Shown: positions 34,300 to 46,559 of the stretch, one piece after another | Numbering within the stretch: the stretch's first letter is position 1 | Layout of the letters: every line of letters begins with the position of its first letter | Source: Choristoneura fumiferana | Taxonomy: Eukaryota; Arthropoda; Insecta; Lepidoptera; Tortricidae | Length of the DNA stretch: 64,000 nt | Reading direction: 5' to 3' | Assembly (NCBI RefSeq): GCF_025370935.1 | Contig: NC_133481.1 | Span: 10,180,610-10,244,609 of the forward strand | Program-made: the position numbers and the translations under genes | The notes under the pieces: generated by a model | Databases searched by the model: none | What the model was told of the DNA's origin: nothing | What the model saw: the letters and a program-made list of their open reading frames with translations, nothing else

Positions 34300-36155
34300 G
34301 TAAATTTAATTAACACCGTTATTTTCTTACATTATGTACCTATGTCAGAATTACAGTAGGTGCCACAAACTTAGTGTGACTCTATTGCACAATTAATTGA
34401 AACCTTAGTTTTCTTGGTTGTAAAAGAAGTCTGGTAAGTGCTCACTTCGCTACCGCTTGAGGTAACGGAGAATTAAGATAAAAAGTATGAATTTCATTTG
34501 TATTCGACTTCTGCAAAGTTGGTGTTAACCAAAATTTGAAATAAAATACTCCGGTGTAATGTAATTGTGTGCACATACATCTATTTGAATATGCTTGCCA
34601 ATTTGTTTGTCATCCCACCAGATCCGTATTCCTATTGAGGGATGCATTATTAATGCAGTGACGCGACTGTGCCCGAGACGGGAGGGGATGCGGCTCTCGC
34701 CAATCACATTAAAATAACCCCAGTGCATGCGACCTATTGTTGTTTGCTCTTTGTGTACGTATGTAGTCTTGTCTTGATTTGTAGTGATGCAAATGGATTA
34801 AAATTTGGGCATGTTAAGCATAGTTTTTACCGTAATCAAAAGCTATGTTTGAAAACTGGTAGAATGTCTTGCAGAATTACGTAGAATTAGACACGTTTTC
34901 GTTTGTCCGGAGAATAATTCAAGATTCTGGTACTGTGTAATTATTGCAGCATCAGTTTCTTTAAAGGTAATCTAATCACGGTTCGGCGGTTTCGGCGGCA
35001 AAGTTGTAGTGAAAATAAATCCAGTGCCCTGAATCGGTGACATTAGAAAATCAATTGAAATTATTCACACGTTCTTTTTGCCTTTGTCGGCTCGCGGTGC
35101 GGGCCACCTTGTGATTAGTCGGAACTTTGGAGAAGTCAACCATGTGGAAGGTAACTCACGAATTTGAGCCGACCACCGACGAATCGTTCGTATTCCTATC
35201 ACTTGTGACGTGGAGTTTGGAATGCGGGACTAGATGAGGCGGGAGAGAGTTGATAGGAGGAAGCGGCGTTTGCCGAAGAGGCGTTTATTTAAGCGTTACT
35301 GAAACTGAGAACTTACTAGTATATTAACATGAATGTCCAAACACTAAGCAAGTAAAACTCCTTCTTGAGGGGCTAATGTTCATAGCCAGTCGAGAAGAAA
35401 TTAATTTACTACTAAAGTCAAATCCACCAAGTAACGCTATGATCCGTTATAGCTTTTAAAACCTGGATCGATTCATAGAACGTTTTATCTCCGAAAAATG
35501 CATAGTTCCTACTAGAGACTGTCCTATAATTGTAGACAAGATTCTTCATATTGCGTTAGTATTGGGTAACGTGAGCGAAATTGTATCCCAGTCACTAACA
35601 ACGCTTTGCGTTAAGATAGCGATGATCAATTCTCTTGTTGCGTGTAGCTTTTATTAGATGGCTCAGTTTTGAATATTTTAGGTGAAATCGCCCTCCGCTT
35701 GTCACTTCGAATTTCATATCGTAGCACGAGCCTGTGACACAGTTGTCACTGTCACGATGCAGACGTGAATTCTAATGAAGTACTCCGCGGACGTGATCAT
35801 GGCACGTGCTCAAAAAGTAACGGACATTTTCAAAAAGGATTTCAAAAGGCAGTCCCGGTCTGCAGGACACAGGGATCAGGAGTGTAATTGTCAAAAAGTG
35901 AGATTGGTTGAGACAGCATGAAATTGCTTAATTGTACGTAACTTTAAGTGTCAGATAAAAGTAATGCCGTCTTTGTTAAACAGAGAAGGCATCACTGATA
36001 TCCGTCACGTTAATCGACAAGTGGTGAAACAGGCCCTAAATGGTTAAAACTAACTTTAACATTCATACGGAAGATGACAGATAGTGCTCCCTAAACATAA
36101 ATTTAACGATAGTCTAGCGTTGCGCTTTGTATATCTAGCTGATCTAGAATTATTT
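34300..36155. other. No gene supported
   Basis: A GC-richer stretch at 35080-35290 contains 'accatgtggaag|gtaact', which could be a tiny first coding exon with a splice donor. No downstream exon was found. The rest is AT-rich with no feature. Confidence 0.3.
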
Positions 36156-36159
36156 TTTA

Positions 36160-36252
36160 ATATACTCAGTGGCACAAAATTTGGCCCACTCTACATACAA
36201 TTACCTATTACTGCATACATTTGAGGGCCACATATTTTGCCGCTTAGTATAT
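36160..36252. mobile_element. Short palindromic MITE
   Basis: The left end 'tatactcagtggcacaaaat' with 'ttggccca' and the right end 'gggccacatattttgcc' with 'gcttagtata' are imperfect complements over about 27 bp in a 93-bp unit. It is a likely MITE. The flanks are AT-rich, so the target site cannot be read. Confidence 0.6.
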
Positions 36253-36259
36253 TTATTGT

Positions 36260-38160
36260 GTCCAACAAAGACTACCTAATTAGTTGTGAATAAAACATTA
36301 TTTGTAGTTAGGAACTTATTCCGACGTACGAGGAACATGTCTGGTAGAAAAATATTGGTTAATTTCCAGGAACCTTCATTTCCATGTATTTGCTCTTTTC
36401 GGGGATGTAAATTATAAATAATAGTTTTGGTATTGTATTAAAGTAGCTTTTAATTCTTCCTCGTCCTTGCCCACTTGCAAGACTAAGAAATTGGCTAGAT
36501 TCCTAACAATTGACCTGTAACAATTTCGAAAAGTCGCTTCTAATGACAGTCATTAAGAGTCACTCCTTAAATATCCTCAAATAATATATCTGACACAGTT
36601 TAAGCCTTCTGAATACGGGGTTTGGGACCAACACCAATGTATCTTTAGATTATATGTGGTTTGACACACGTTGTAGTTACTTACGTGCGATAAAACAGTA
36701 CTCTTTATAAAAGCAGGTATAGCTTAAGTATTCTTTATTTCATTTGACCCGGCCAAGATTGCCAATTATTTGGAAAGAACACGTAACAATATACAAAAGA
36801 TAAATTATGTCAAGCTTGTGGCGCCGTCTCGTGAGAACTTGCAGAACTTGTAAGTTCCTGAAGGAATGCAGGGCGCAAAGTAGGAGTTGAATCGCGCTTC
36901 GCTGGATAGATGGCGTTACTAACATGTTTCCAAGTTTTAGGACGTCTTGTAGGCTTTTTTAAATCTCGATTTAAGACTTAAACTGACAGTTCTTGTATGG
37001 ATCTGACAGGACTTAAGACCACTTAAACCTAGATTAAAAAGCCTTCAAGTGGACGTTAGCAATAGTAATACAATTTTTTTTAAGAACTAAGTATGTCGTT
37101 GATATTCAATTTTGACCTCAGAAACAAATGCACACCGGTTTTGTATTCATGACCCCGTCGTTTCATAACAAACACACTATTATTATAATGAATTTAGGCG
37201 GTAAACCAGTTTTAAGTTTGATAACTGAGCTTTACGCTAAATCGCGATTTTATTTTTTAGAAGTATCAGGGTGGATTTTCTTTATACTTTAAAATGTCAT
37301 GTTGACAGCTACACATTTGTCAAAGAATTAATCTGGAAATTGGTTGTTTAATAGTACCTATACCACCCGCAAGTGAGTTTCCTTCGTCTGTCTGTACCGT
37401 ACTTAAGTTTTAGGTAATAAATTACAATTATAATAATATCATTCGTACTTAATTCAAACTTACCCCCGTTAAAATATTTAGCCTTCTTCATTCTATCAAT
37501 TTACATTGCAATGTTCTTGCAAACAAACCAACTACAACGGAGATAGACATTTGCACGACGTTCTCCACAAAAGGATGAAACGTATAGCCGCCGTCCTATC
37601 CAAAGTTAAAGCTTCAGAAAATGATGTGAATTATGTAGATGTGTGCAAATTTTATTCTGTTTGAATCCACACGTTTGCTACACACGGTCACACCCTTTAT
37701 ATAACATTCTTAAGTTTACAAAACAAACATAACGCATCCATGTTTGAGGTATTAGGTGAAAACTTTGCAATCGTAACTAACGTTGTACTTACCTATATTA
37801 CCTACTTGCACGTTCTAGCTTTTCTCGGCGTTTTCCAGCGTAGTTCAGCTATCCAACAAAGGATGACTACTTGTCAAAAGATGGCAACACCAATTTAAAA
37901 GAAATACTCATTCGCAAGAAAAGAACCCTTGACAAGTTGATTTATATACCGTTGTTGGAGCCGTTTACGAGATTGTCGTGGCATAAAAATGTATTTATTG
38001 CCGGTACATTATTGCTATTCTTTTAAATTAAAAATACGAGTCTTAGACTTATTGCCAGTTAAAATTGTGATACTTCTTTTCTACCTTCTACTAAACTTTA
38101 TGCTGTATAATAATAAACACACATGATTCATTTGCAAAATATATTTGTCCAAGAAAGCTA
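36260..38160. other. No gene recognised
   Basis: AT-rich with no supported exon or repeat. The minus-strand open frame at 36740-36925 has no recognisable domain. Confidence 0.3.
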
Positions 38161-38167
38161 ATAAAAC

Positions 38168-38440
38168 TTATGAACAAAAATAGAACCAAAACAAAAAAAA
38201 CTTGAAAATAATTTTCTACCTGCTTGAAGTCGGTGCCTCAGCACAAGCCAGCAGGAGTGGAACTATAGTCGTCTAAGTACCTCACCTTTCGTAGTATATA
38301 TTGGGCTTCAATCACTCCTTCTGGCTCGTGCTGAGGCACCGACTTCAAGCTAGTAGAAAACTATTTTCAAGTTCTAGTAGAAAACTAATTTTCAATTTTT
38401 TTTTTTTGTTTTGAGTTCTTTTTTTGTTTACGACCTAAAT
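38168..38440. repeat. Fold-back repeat with ~60-bp arms
   Basis: The left arm (38198-38260) holds 'cttgaagtcggtgcctcag'. The right arm (38313-38373) holds 'gctgaggcaccgacttcaag'. They complement each other with few mismatches around a ~50-bp centre. Beyond them, A-rich and T-rich stretches continue the symmetry, and the right side repeats 'ctagtagaaaacta' twice. Confidence 0.7.
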
Positions 38441-38444
38441 GAAT

Positions 38445-39620
38445 GAAAAATCTGAATTAACGGATATTTGAATTTTTTAAGTTGTTAAAGACTCCTACAT
38501 GAAATGTGATTCGACCAAGAAGAAAACTTTACGATTTGATTTGTTATTGTTAGATCATTTTCCCAAAAGCATTTTTTCCTTGCAGTCTAATATTCTAAAA
38601 TGTTCTCTTGTAATGTTTATTTCTTATTATTACTGTGGCTACAGTACAATGTGTACTGAGCAACATTTCGCATATTATGACGCGCGACTTCGCATTGTTC
38701 CAACGGGGAGAAAGCAATTCCACGTCAAGCTGACAGACAGACAGACAGAGACGTTTGACACCGTATTTATTATTAAATCGAGATGAAATTAGTATCGTGT
38801 CGAGGGTGATGGCTGTGAAGGGCTTAAGATTATTGCTGGATTTGAATTGAACGTTGAAATAACTGTTAATATAATCTTATTTTAAGCAGAATAGCTTTGT
38901 TTACTTTGGGAACTGCGCAAAAATAACGCATATTTTTATTTTAACTTTACAAAACTACTAACCACTTATATGAGTCAAGAATGCATTTTAAAAGTATTTT
39001 TTGTAGATATTCAGGATAACCAGAACTTTACTCGTAATATCGCTCCGGTATTCATCGTTTTGGAGATTCAAATGTGAAAGAGAAACATGTTTAAGTGTAA
39101 GTAAAATAAACTTCTATTTAATTAACTCATTTAGCAGATATTTTGCGGAACTTCAAGTCAATTAGCCGGTTTTAATCGTGTTAACTCAATTTAAAATGTT
39201 AAAATCTAAACATTATCTAATATTTAAATTCTTCTTACTAGTAAGTCGTGCCTAGTCCCAGGAAACATTTCAATGACAAACTGTTATAAACTTGGTTAAC
39301 GCTTCAACGGAAACTAATCCCTAATTACCAAACGATCATATTAAACCGAACTTCTTAACTTTCAGAAACTTCGTACCTTCTAGCTTTCCAGGTGATTTGA
39401 GTTAACCGGGGCTCGCAATTAGTATGGAAAAGTTACTCCTTATGGAGCCAACGGTAACAGATAATTTTACGGTTTGCTGCAGTTGAGCAAATTCTCAAAC
39501 GACTTGTTTGTTTTTCTGCTTCGGAAATTTTACTACGGCTAATCTTCTTATTTACTTCTTCTTCCTTACTAAAGAAAGTGTTTAAGTTAAACTTGTGGAC
39601 TTAAATTTTAATTGCTATTT
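38445..39620. other. No gene recognised
   Basis: The 95-codon open frame at 38499-38786 includes a (GACA)n run near 38738 and has no recognisable domain, so it was not called. The rest is AT-rich. Confidence 0.3.
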
Positions 39621-39622
39621 TT

Positions 39623-39830
39623 TAACCACTGACGAAAAAAAAGGGTGTTATAAGTTTGATGCCAATGTTTGTCTCTCTGTCTGTGGCATCTTAGCTCTTG
39701 AAGGATGAGCCTATTTTGATGTAGTTTTTTTCACGTGAAAGCGAATTTCCTTGTGGTGGATTCATTAAAAACGGTTTAGCCGTTTTTGAGATATTCAACT
39801 TTGAAATGATAATGTCAAATATTTTGCAAT
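39623..39830 (+). repeat. Repeat family F, copy 1
   Basis: 'aagggtgttataagtttgat', 'ctctgtctgtggcatc', 'aaaacggtttagccgttttt' and 'gagatattcaactttgaa' are in family order. The 'gtcgggggtt' end is decayed. Better copies are at 47.7 and 49.6 kb. Confidence 0.55.
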
Positions 39831-40004
39831 AATTATAAACACTACTCTGTTAAGTACGTATTTACTAGACTTCAATCATGGTTGCTAATCCATTATTGTC
39901 GGAAATAATTTTAGTTTAATGATCATTATTTAATAATATAAAAGTTTAACTCAGTCTGTCTACTTATCTGTCGATGTACATAAGTATAAGATTTTTTTTA
40001 TTTA

Positions 40005-40160
40005 GCAATAAAGTTACATAGTGCACTAAAATTACAAAAATACACATTTGAAAAAAAACACAAATGACATCATCGAACTTTTCGACGGCCTTCGCACTAG
40101 ACTCTGGGTCTGTATCGCGAGTGCCAGTATGCTTGTAACTTGTTATATTTGCACGCTTTA
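40005..40160. other. Unassigned, repeat-like
   Basis: 'ttagcaataaagttac' followed by an A-rich stretch and 'cttcgcactagactctggg' has the feel of a retroelement 3' end, but no second copy is present here. Confidence 0.2.
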
Positions 40161-40164
40161 ACCG

Positions 40165-40310
40165 CGGAATCTATTTAGATGAAGTTTAGAATGAAGATAG
40201 TTTGAGAGCATGGAAAGGATAGTTTTTGCCGGAAACTTGTTTAGTTCCCGCGGGATAGCTTTGAACGAATATTTGCAGACAGAAGTGGCTGGCAACGGCT
40301 CGTTTTAAAT
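40165..40310 (+). mobile_element. Helitron-like fragment
   Basis: 'aaaggatagtttttgccgg' and 'tagttcccgcgggatagc' are the reverse of blocks in the minus-strand copies. Neither terminus is clear. Confidence 0.4.
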
Positions 40311-40731
40311 AAACGAGAAAATCTACGGGAACGCCTGTAAAATAAATTTATTGCGAAACAGTTAGTTAAAAAAAAAACAGTGAAACCCGTAGGTATTTTC
40401 CCATAATCTTTATATTAAAAACTTAAGCCTTGATATAATTTATAACCTGTGTTAGAGATTATAAGTTAATCTGATTATATCTGATGATTTACGACTACTT
40501 TAATTTTAATTATCGTAAATATCTCCGATTGCTATTTTACGGCTGTCTTAATTATTATGAACATAAAAAGCTAATGAGAAAACCGTCTTCGCACCACTCC
40601 GTACCAAAGACATGGTATTTATTCGATTCGTCCTATAAGTAAATAGATTTTTATCACAATTAACTTCTTGCACAAGTTCGACCTTATTTTGCGAAGGAAA
40701 CATAGGTACCTGCTTATAGACTCCGTATTAA

Positions 40732-40965
40732 AAGTTCAATATCTCAAAAACGGCTGCACCGATTTTGATGAAACATATCTAAGAACCATCGCTAGAAAAC
40801 CTGCTTTCAAAATAAAAAACTCGCATTTTTAATTAGTTGGTCCAACCGCTTAAGAGCTACAGTGCCACAGACAGACACACAGACATGTCTGCCTGTCTGT
40901 GTGTCGGTCTGTGGCACTAGCTCTTAAACGGGTGGACCGATTTGAATGCGGTTTTTTTTGTTGGT
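40732..40965. repeat. Head-to-head pair of family F ends
   Basis: A reverse family F copy (40732-40885) contains 'caatatctcaaaaacggctg' and 'taagaaccatcgctag'. It meets a short forward copy that starts with 'ctgtctgtgtgtcggtctg' and 'ggcactagctcttaaacggg'. The junction at 40842-40934 folds into a hairpin of about 45 bp per arm. Confidence 0.65.
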
Positions 40966-41409
40966 TAGGTTAGATTATATCATAATAGACAAAGTCTAAA
41001 AGTGTACAGATAACAATAAAACAAATTCTACGCCTACTCATGCTATGCTTGTCTCAGCAAAAGTATTCACGGCACAAAGAAATTGCCTGAATTGACGGTG
41101 TTTTTTTTTTGCTTTAATCGAATAAGTTGATTAGTAGAATTATCCTTCTATTTTCAATTGATAGGTATTCATATGTAGGTATACGGTTTGCCACTTAGAC
41201 TACTTACCTAATAAAGAGGGAAACTTTATTTATTTGTGTGTTTGACTATACAGATGGAAACCAATTGATTGATAAGAAATCCTATCCCTACTACTTACTA
41301 CTTTCAACTCAGTAAAGCAAAGTGTAGGTACGTCCAGGAAACATAGTATCTAGTTTCCCAATTGACATTGATAGGAATATGTGAATTATTATGTTACACT
41401 GCTATTCAC

Positions 41410-41622
41410 TCATGAGTTGTGCCGCTGCGCAGTGCTTTGCAGTACAAAGGACCGTCGAGTAGCATCGCCGCAAGAGTCGTGTAAATTTATCCAAGGATAG
41501 TGGACCACTTTGCCGGTTGCACCCTGTGCCGCAGTGAAGTCTTGCATTTGAGCCCTGCTTGTTGCACTTACCTTTAAAGTTTGTGGGAGAAATTCTAAAT
41601 TATTAATAGGTAGCTCTAACAA
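41410..41622 (-). other. Unrecognised open stretch with exon-like end
   Basis: On the minus strand a 46-nt segment (41573-41618) lies between an acceptor-like 'gaaaattgttag' and a good donor 'aaag|gtaagtgc'. It translates as LPINNLEFLPQTLK. The frame also stays open through the presumed intron to 41410. It could be one small exon of an unknown gene or a repeat. No partner exon was found. Confidence 0.2.
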
Positions 41623-41924
41623 TTTTCAACTTAAAAAAAAATGTTTTGTAGGACTTTTTTTTTCTGAGTTATGTGCATTTTTATCTCAATATTAAAGAAA
41701 AATATCATTGGTCGGTATTAATACCTAGTACATAGTAGATGGTTGGTTTATCAAGGGCAATAAATATATGTATACTTACTTAGATTAATTTTGATGGCCA
41801 CAGAAAAGATGCAATATGAATTACTTACTTTTTTGTAGTCGGGTAAAAAGAACACTGATCTTAAAAAAACGGTTAGGCCACGCGCATTGTAGGGTAAAAA
41901 TGGTCTTGGCAAACTATGTATATG

Positions 41925-42195
41925 AAAGACCTAACCAACTACTATGGTTTAGTTGAGAAAAAGTCATCCCTACTTTATGCCTTAATGAAATAGGTACCCA
42001 AACATTTTTTTCCTAATATTTATTTTACCACTTTGTCGGTGTGATTAGCATACATACTGATGCCAAATTAATGTGTCTAATATCCGCGGACGGACAGATA
42101 CGAGTAGTCGGTTGGACCAACGATAGACGGAAGGACGGGCGAAACTACAAAGGTTCATTATAGGACTTCATAGTCCTATAAGCCTAACAAACAAT
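41925..42195 (+). repeat. Probable dispersed repeat fragment
   Basis: 'ttttaccactttgtcgg', 'gtgattagcatacatac', 'atatccgcggacggaca' and 'cgaaactacaaaggttc' resemble a lepidopteran repeat related to the GGCCAAGTG element. There is no coding frame. Confidence 0.4.
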
Positions 42196-42199
42196 AAAG

Positions 42200-43055
42200 A
42201 AAAAAAAAACACTGATCTGTGGGGAAAATAATAATTAGTGGTTTAAAGTTTACAAAATTACATAAAATTTATAAAACATAGGTAGGGGGTCTCCGCTCCG
42301 CTATTAAGTAATTATTAAATAAACGCGCACCTTTATATAGCAAAACCACTATAAGTATTACAAGTAGCGCATTTCCCATTACAAAATTAATCGCAGCACG
42401 TTCTAAATTGAATAATGAGTTACCAAAAATACCTTCAAAAAGCAACTAACACTAGATTGAAACACGAATGGTGCCCGACAACGACGCAATTTGTAAATTA
42501 TTTCTGGCGTATACGCCTATTAGGACATCTTGATAGCTGCCTGTCGACTTCTTTCAACGTCTATTTAAAAGCTACTGAAAAACATCAACCATCATTACCA
42601 TCGATAAACAGTAATCATTCCATTTCCAGCCCTAATGTAGATGAAAAGGATCAAGCCTCAATGATTCGACCGCAAACATAATTTTGTCAATGCATCTTGC
42701 CGACTATTTATGGCAACATGCATTTCCAGTTAGTTTTGATCTACCATGTCTCCCTTTTGTATTTAATTTTGTATGTCTCAAAGGGAATTACAGGATGTAT
42801 AGAGGGGTCTTGATTGTTTGGTTGTTTTACACTCGTTTGGGTTCGTTCTGTTATGATGTCGGCTTCAAAGGATGTGGATAAGCGCTAACATATTTTTAAG
42901 TGGTAAAAATATGGCCGTTATTTATGGATTATCGGAAGCAAAATGCCATGTACAATCCATAAGTGATGTATTAGCGGAAAGGGATCCTTTTGGATTATGA
43001 TAATGTCTTGTTTGGTAGCACAAATATTTTTAAGCTGCTTTCAATAGTAAGTAGC
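42200..43055. other. No gene recognised
   Basis: Contains an 88-codon frame (42415-42681) and a 65-codon frame (42684-42881) on the plus strand, nearly abutting. Neither has a recognisable domain, and no splice sites connect them. They are left uncalled. Confidence 0.3.
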
Positions 43056-43062
43056 AGCTGAA

Positions 43063-43280
43063 AAAACCAGTCAAATGTAAGTCGGACACACGTGCCCATT
43101 GTTCCGTAGTGGATGGTCTGTTTTTTTAATTCCTTTTTTTTTAATATTTTTTTATGTTACACCGTCCTTGTTAAAGTCACAAAATAGATAATATAATATG
43201 CGTCTGTGTACCAACTTTCAAGTTTAACGGTATACTTAGTAGATTCGAAGCAAATTACCAGAAACAGAAGGACAAACTGG
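43063..43280 (+). repeat. GGCCAAGTG repeat, degenerate copy
   Basis: 'aaaaaaccagtcaaatgtaa' with 'gtcggacacacgtgcc' and 'attgttccgtag' corresponds to the start of the element at 22.1 kb, with many substitutions. The right end is lost. Confidence 0.5.
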
Positions 43281-43886
43281 AATAAAAAGAATTAATCAAT
43301 GATTGGTCAGTTCGTTCCGAAGTAAGAGGTTAAAAAATAAGTACCTCCGCAACGCAACATTTGCACTATTTTTTTTTATTTCGAAAATATGTTTATTTGT
43401 ACTCAAAATTCAAATACTGCCTCCTGTTTTATCACTTTGCGAGAAAAGGTGTCTTAAATTTTTCTTGGTATTTTTTGGAACCTATTGGTTTGTATGGAGA
43501 ATGCATAAATGTTTATTTAGTACCTACCCTACAATACTGACATGAATACAAATATTTTTTGCTACAAGAATAGAAAGTAGTTGTTCATTAATGATTTGGA
43601 GTTGAAATAACCTCTAAAATTTAAATATCTGGATAAAAATATTAATAGGCAACTTCTTCGCTCCCTGAATAATAAAATTAAATGAGTCTAATAATTCATT
43701 TTACTAAACAGCATTGCCGGTGGTCTTATACAAGGTATGAGTTATGACAAAACAAAATGACTGTGCGTCAGACGATGCCCCGCTATTCTACGAATAACAT
43801 TTTTGCAGTTGTTTTGTATTAAGAATCGTCGTAACTAATAATGATAAAAGAGGTCTTAACATCGCAGTAAACAACTATTTCTGTAA

Positions 43887-44245
43887 TGATATCTCATCAC
43901 CATCATATCAGCCGAAAGACGTCCACTGCTCGACAAAGGCCTCCCCAAAAGAGTTCCACATCGATCGATCCTGCCCTGGTTCCTGCTATCTTTACCAGAT
44001 CGTCGGTCCATCTTGTTGGGAGCTTTTCTACGGTTCGTCTTCCGATTTGCGGTCGCCACTCTTACTACCCTGCCCATAGTAGCTAAAGTCTGGCAACTTT
44101 CTGGTGACTTTGTGACCAGTGTTTGGTTTTCCTACGGATCTTCTTATTCATGATTCAATCACGTAGGGAAACTCCGAGCATAGTTGGCTCCATCGCTCTT
44201 GACGGACTTTGAGCTTAGAATATCTGCCATCTTGTATGGATACTT
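43887..44245 (-). mobile_element. LINE 3' region, minus strand
   Basis: The tail 'catcaccatcatatcagcc', 'gacgtccactgctcgac' and 'aaaggcctcccc' sits at the left, as expected for a reverse-strand LINE. The upstream part, with 'agatcgtcggtccatcttg' and 'cggttcgtcttccg', reads on the minus strand as fragments around RSGKDSRNQGR. It differs from the copies at 20 kb and is badly mutated. Confidence 0.6.
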
Positions 44246-44689
44246 CCCTCAATATATAGAAGAGTAACGACCACAGAACTTATAACAGAGAGGAATAAAA
44301 ATGTCACACGAACTAAAAATGCGACCGCGTTTTTGGCCACCTACTTGTAGCTAAGAAGCCATACAATACTCTTAGCTTACTTAAGTTAAATGTAAAATTA
44401 ACTGCTCAAAAAATATTATTGCAGAGATGATGGTTAATAACGCGGTGGCTTACATTTCATTGTTGAGTACCGTAATCGAACTATAAAAACACGAAAAAGT
44501 ATGTGCACATTGACAGCGAGAGAGTCATAAAAACTGGTACATTGATTGTGGAAGGAAATACATACGACTGAATTTCAATTCCTCTTACTAGGTACCTATT
44601 AGTTCTGTGAATGGCTAACTGACCATCTAAAGCTAAACCATCTAAGCTGACATTTACATTTTACAGACATACGAAATAAAAAAATAAGT

Positions 44690-44830
44690 AAAAAAAAGTA
44701 AAAAAGTATTTATTCATTCCACCATAAAGTACAATACAGAGACAGTAAGAAAAACACGACCTTAAACTATAGCTGGTAGACTTATGTGGTGGAGACTGGT
44801 GCCCGAACTAGGGGAAACCAAATAGGTAGG
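44690..44830 (-). repeat. Probable retroelement 3' end
   Basis: 'tatttattcattccacc', 'gtacaatacagagacag' and 'ggtggagactggtgcccg' look like the reverse complement of a LINE 3' end with a polyadenylation-like 'tttatt'. Only one copy exists in the window. Confidence 0.35.
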
Positions 44831-44834
44831 ATAA

Positions 44835-46125
44835 GTAAAAATCATAATATAGGTAATGTGAGGAGAGTGGAAGTGAATGATTACACACATGCGGCATGAA
44901 AAACTGATTGCATAAAATGAACAAATGAAATGATTGAGTAAATGTCAAAATCACACTGTCACTACATGACATGTTCTTGTGTACGTGACCCGGGACCTTA
45001 AGTACCTTAACTCTAACTAATGGCACTGCCTATTACCTAGTTTCCTATTGAATTAAGAGAAAGGAATCAAAATTCAGTTTTAGTATCACGTTAACTATAA
45101 TTAGTAGCTATGACAAAATTCATGGCACGTCCTTTGTTTAATCGATACTTAATAATAATCGATTTGTAAAATATAATTCGTCGTAACCCTAAAGCTACTA
45201 AATCCTCGCGTCAATATGCAAATTTATTGACCATTCCGAAGACAATGACATTCGTCGATGTTAATTAAGATAAACCTCCGGTAATTGTAGTAATTCCAGC
45301 TATGTCATAATTTAATATTTATTGAAATTGCTCGTCATTACCGGGTACTCATTGCGGAGCGTCACTGCATTATGGAGGCGTGGTGCATTTTGTTTTTTTT
45401 AATTACTCGACTAGGTACTCCGAGGAGGGTTATGTTTTTCAAGCGTGTGTATTTATATTTCTTTGGGCTTCTCTATAGCCCATATGGCTGGACGGTTTTC
45501 AACATGTAAGTCATCTTTGGATTCGTCAAAACTGGCAAGCGTACATGTATTTACGCTTGTGGTATCATTTATGTACGCCAGTAATCGTCTTTCTAGAACC
45601 TTAGAGAAATTTAAAAGAAACGACATCATGCCGTTATTCGCCAATATTGATGGAAAACACTAATACCTAATTTTCTACGTATCTATACAAGTTTGTATTA
45701 GATTGGGCAAATGGTCCGGAAGCTATATGCGAAAAAGAAACAACTTTAATATTTTTGAAACCTCAAAACGCAGCGCTCTCGGTATAATATTTACTAGTTC
45801 ATTTACCTGTCACGCATTTGCCACGCATTTGCTGTGGTCATGCAATAAACGATTTCATTCATTCATTCATTCATTCACGTTAAAACTAAGCCCAATTTTT
45901 CTTCTAATAATGCAAAGAGTATCAGAAGTGCAAATAAGCTTGCGGCACTACCAAGCACAATAAATCAAATACACCGCGCAATAGTCCGGGAAAAACAAAT
46001 GAAACGCGAAGGAAAGTTTCATTCCGAGCCCGGAGTGCACTTTACTCGAAACGATGACACTTCTAATGATGGTTCTCGATTTTGGTGGTGAAGGATGAGT
46101 GAGTTGGAAGTGAACTACTTTGTCA
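44835..46125. other. No gene; one microsatellite
   Basis: An (ATTC)6 run lies at 45853-45877. Open frames on both strands at 45440-45663 and the plus-strand frame at 45703-45963 have no recognisable domain. Confidence 0.35.
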
Positions 46126-46132
46126 TACTCGT

Positions 46133-46559
46133 AATGAGGGCTATCGTTTTTTGTCTCACTAGATGGCGCACTGTTGCGTGAGGTTTTTAAGTATGGCTTT
46201 CAAAGTTTGTTGTTACGGGCGTGAAAACAAAATTTTGGATTAAAATCATATTGAATACACCTTAAAACCGTACCATAAAAATATCGAGCAACCACAGTGT
46301 TGCGTAGTCCCGTTTTGTTCGGAAAAAAAGGGAGGACAAAAGTTTCCGAAAGACAAAACTGTCTCCAAACACAGACATTCATTGCCCCGTAACGCATAAT
46401 TGCCATAATTAATTTCAGGTAATGTAAAATATTCACAAAATTATTCTAATTCTAAATAAACCCGCGTAGCTCACCCAAAAACTATGAGATTTGACATTTC
46501 GGAGACCTCACGCTACACTAGCGCCTCTAGCGGCGAATTCATACGCGATAGCCCTCATT
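46133..46559. mobile_element. 427-bp non-autonomous TIR element
   Basis: A 14-bp perfect terminal inverted repeat, AATGAGGGCTATCG (46133-46146), matches CGATAGCCCTCATT (46546-46559). Subterminal blocks 'actagatggcgcac' and 'agcgcctctagcgg' are also roughly complementary. The interior reads 'ccaaacacagacattcattg' and 'taatttcaggtaatg'. It is non-coding. The target duplication is not obvious, so the superfamily is open. Confidence 0.65.

Noticed and set aside
35140..35155. Tiny first coding exon (atgtggaag|gtaact), as in some cuticle protein genes
   Set aside because: No TATA box at a suitable distance, and no downstream exon with a matching phase or signal peptide.
42415..42881. Two nearly abutting plus-strand frames as one gene
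   Set aside because: They are in different frames, no splice sites join them, and neither shows a domain.
45440..45663. Overlapping open frames on both strands, one resembling FSKVLE-type reverse transcriptase text
   Set aside because: The similarity is five or six residues only, with no neighbouring reverse transcriptase motifs.
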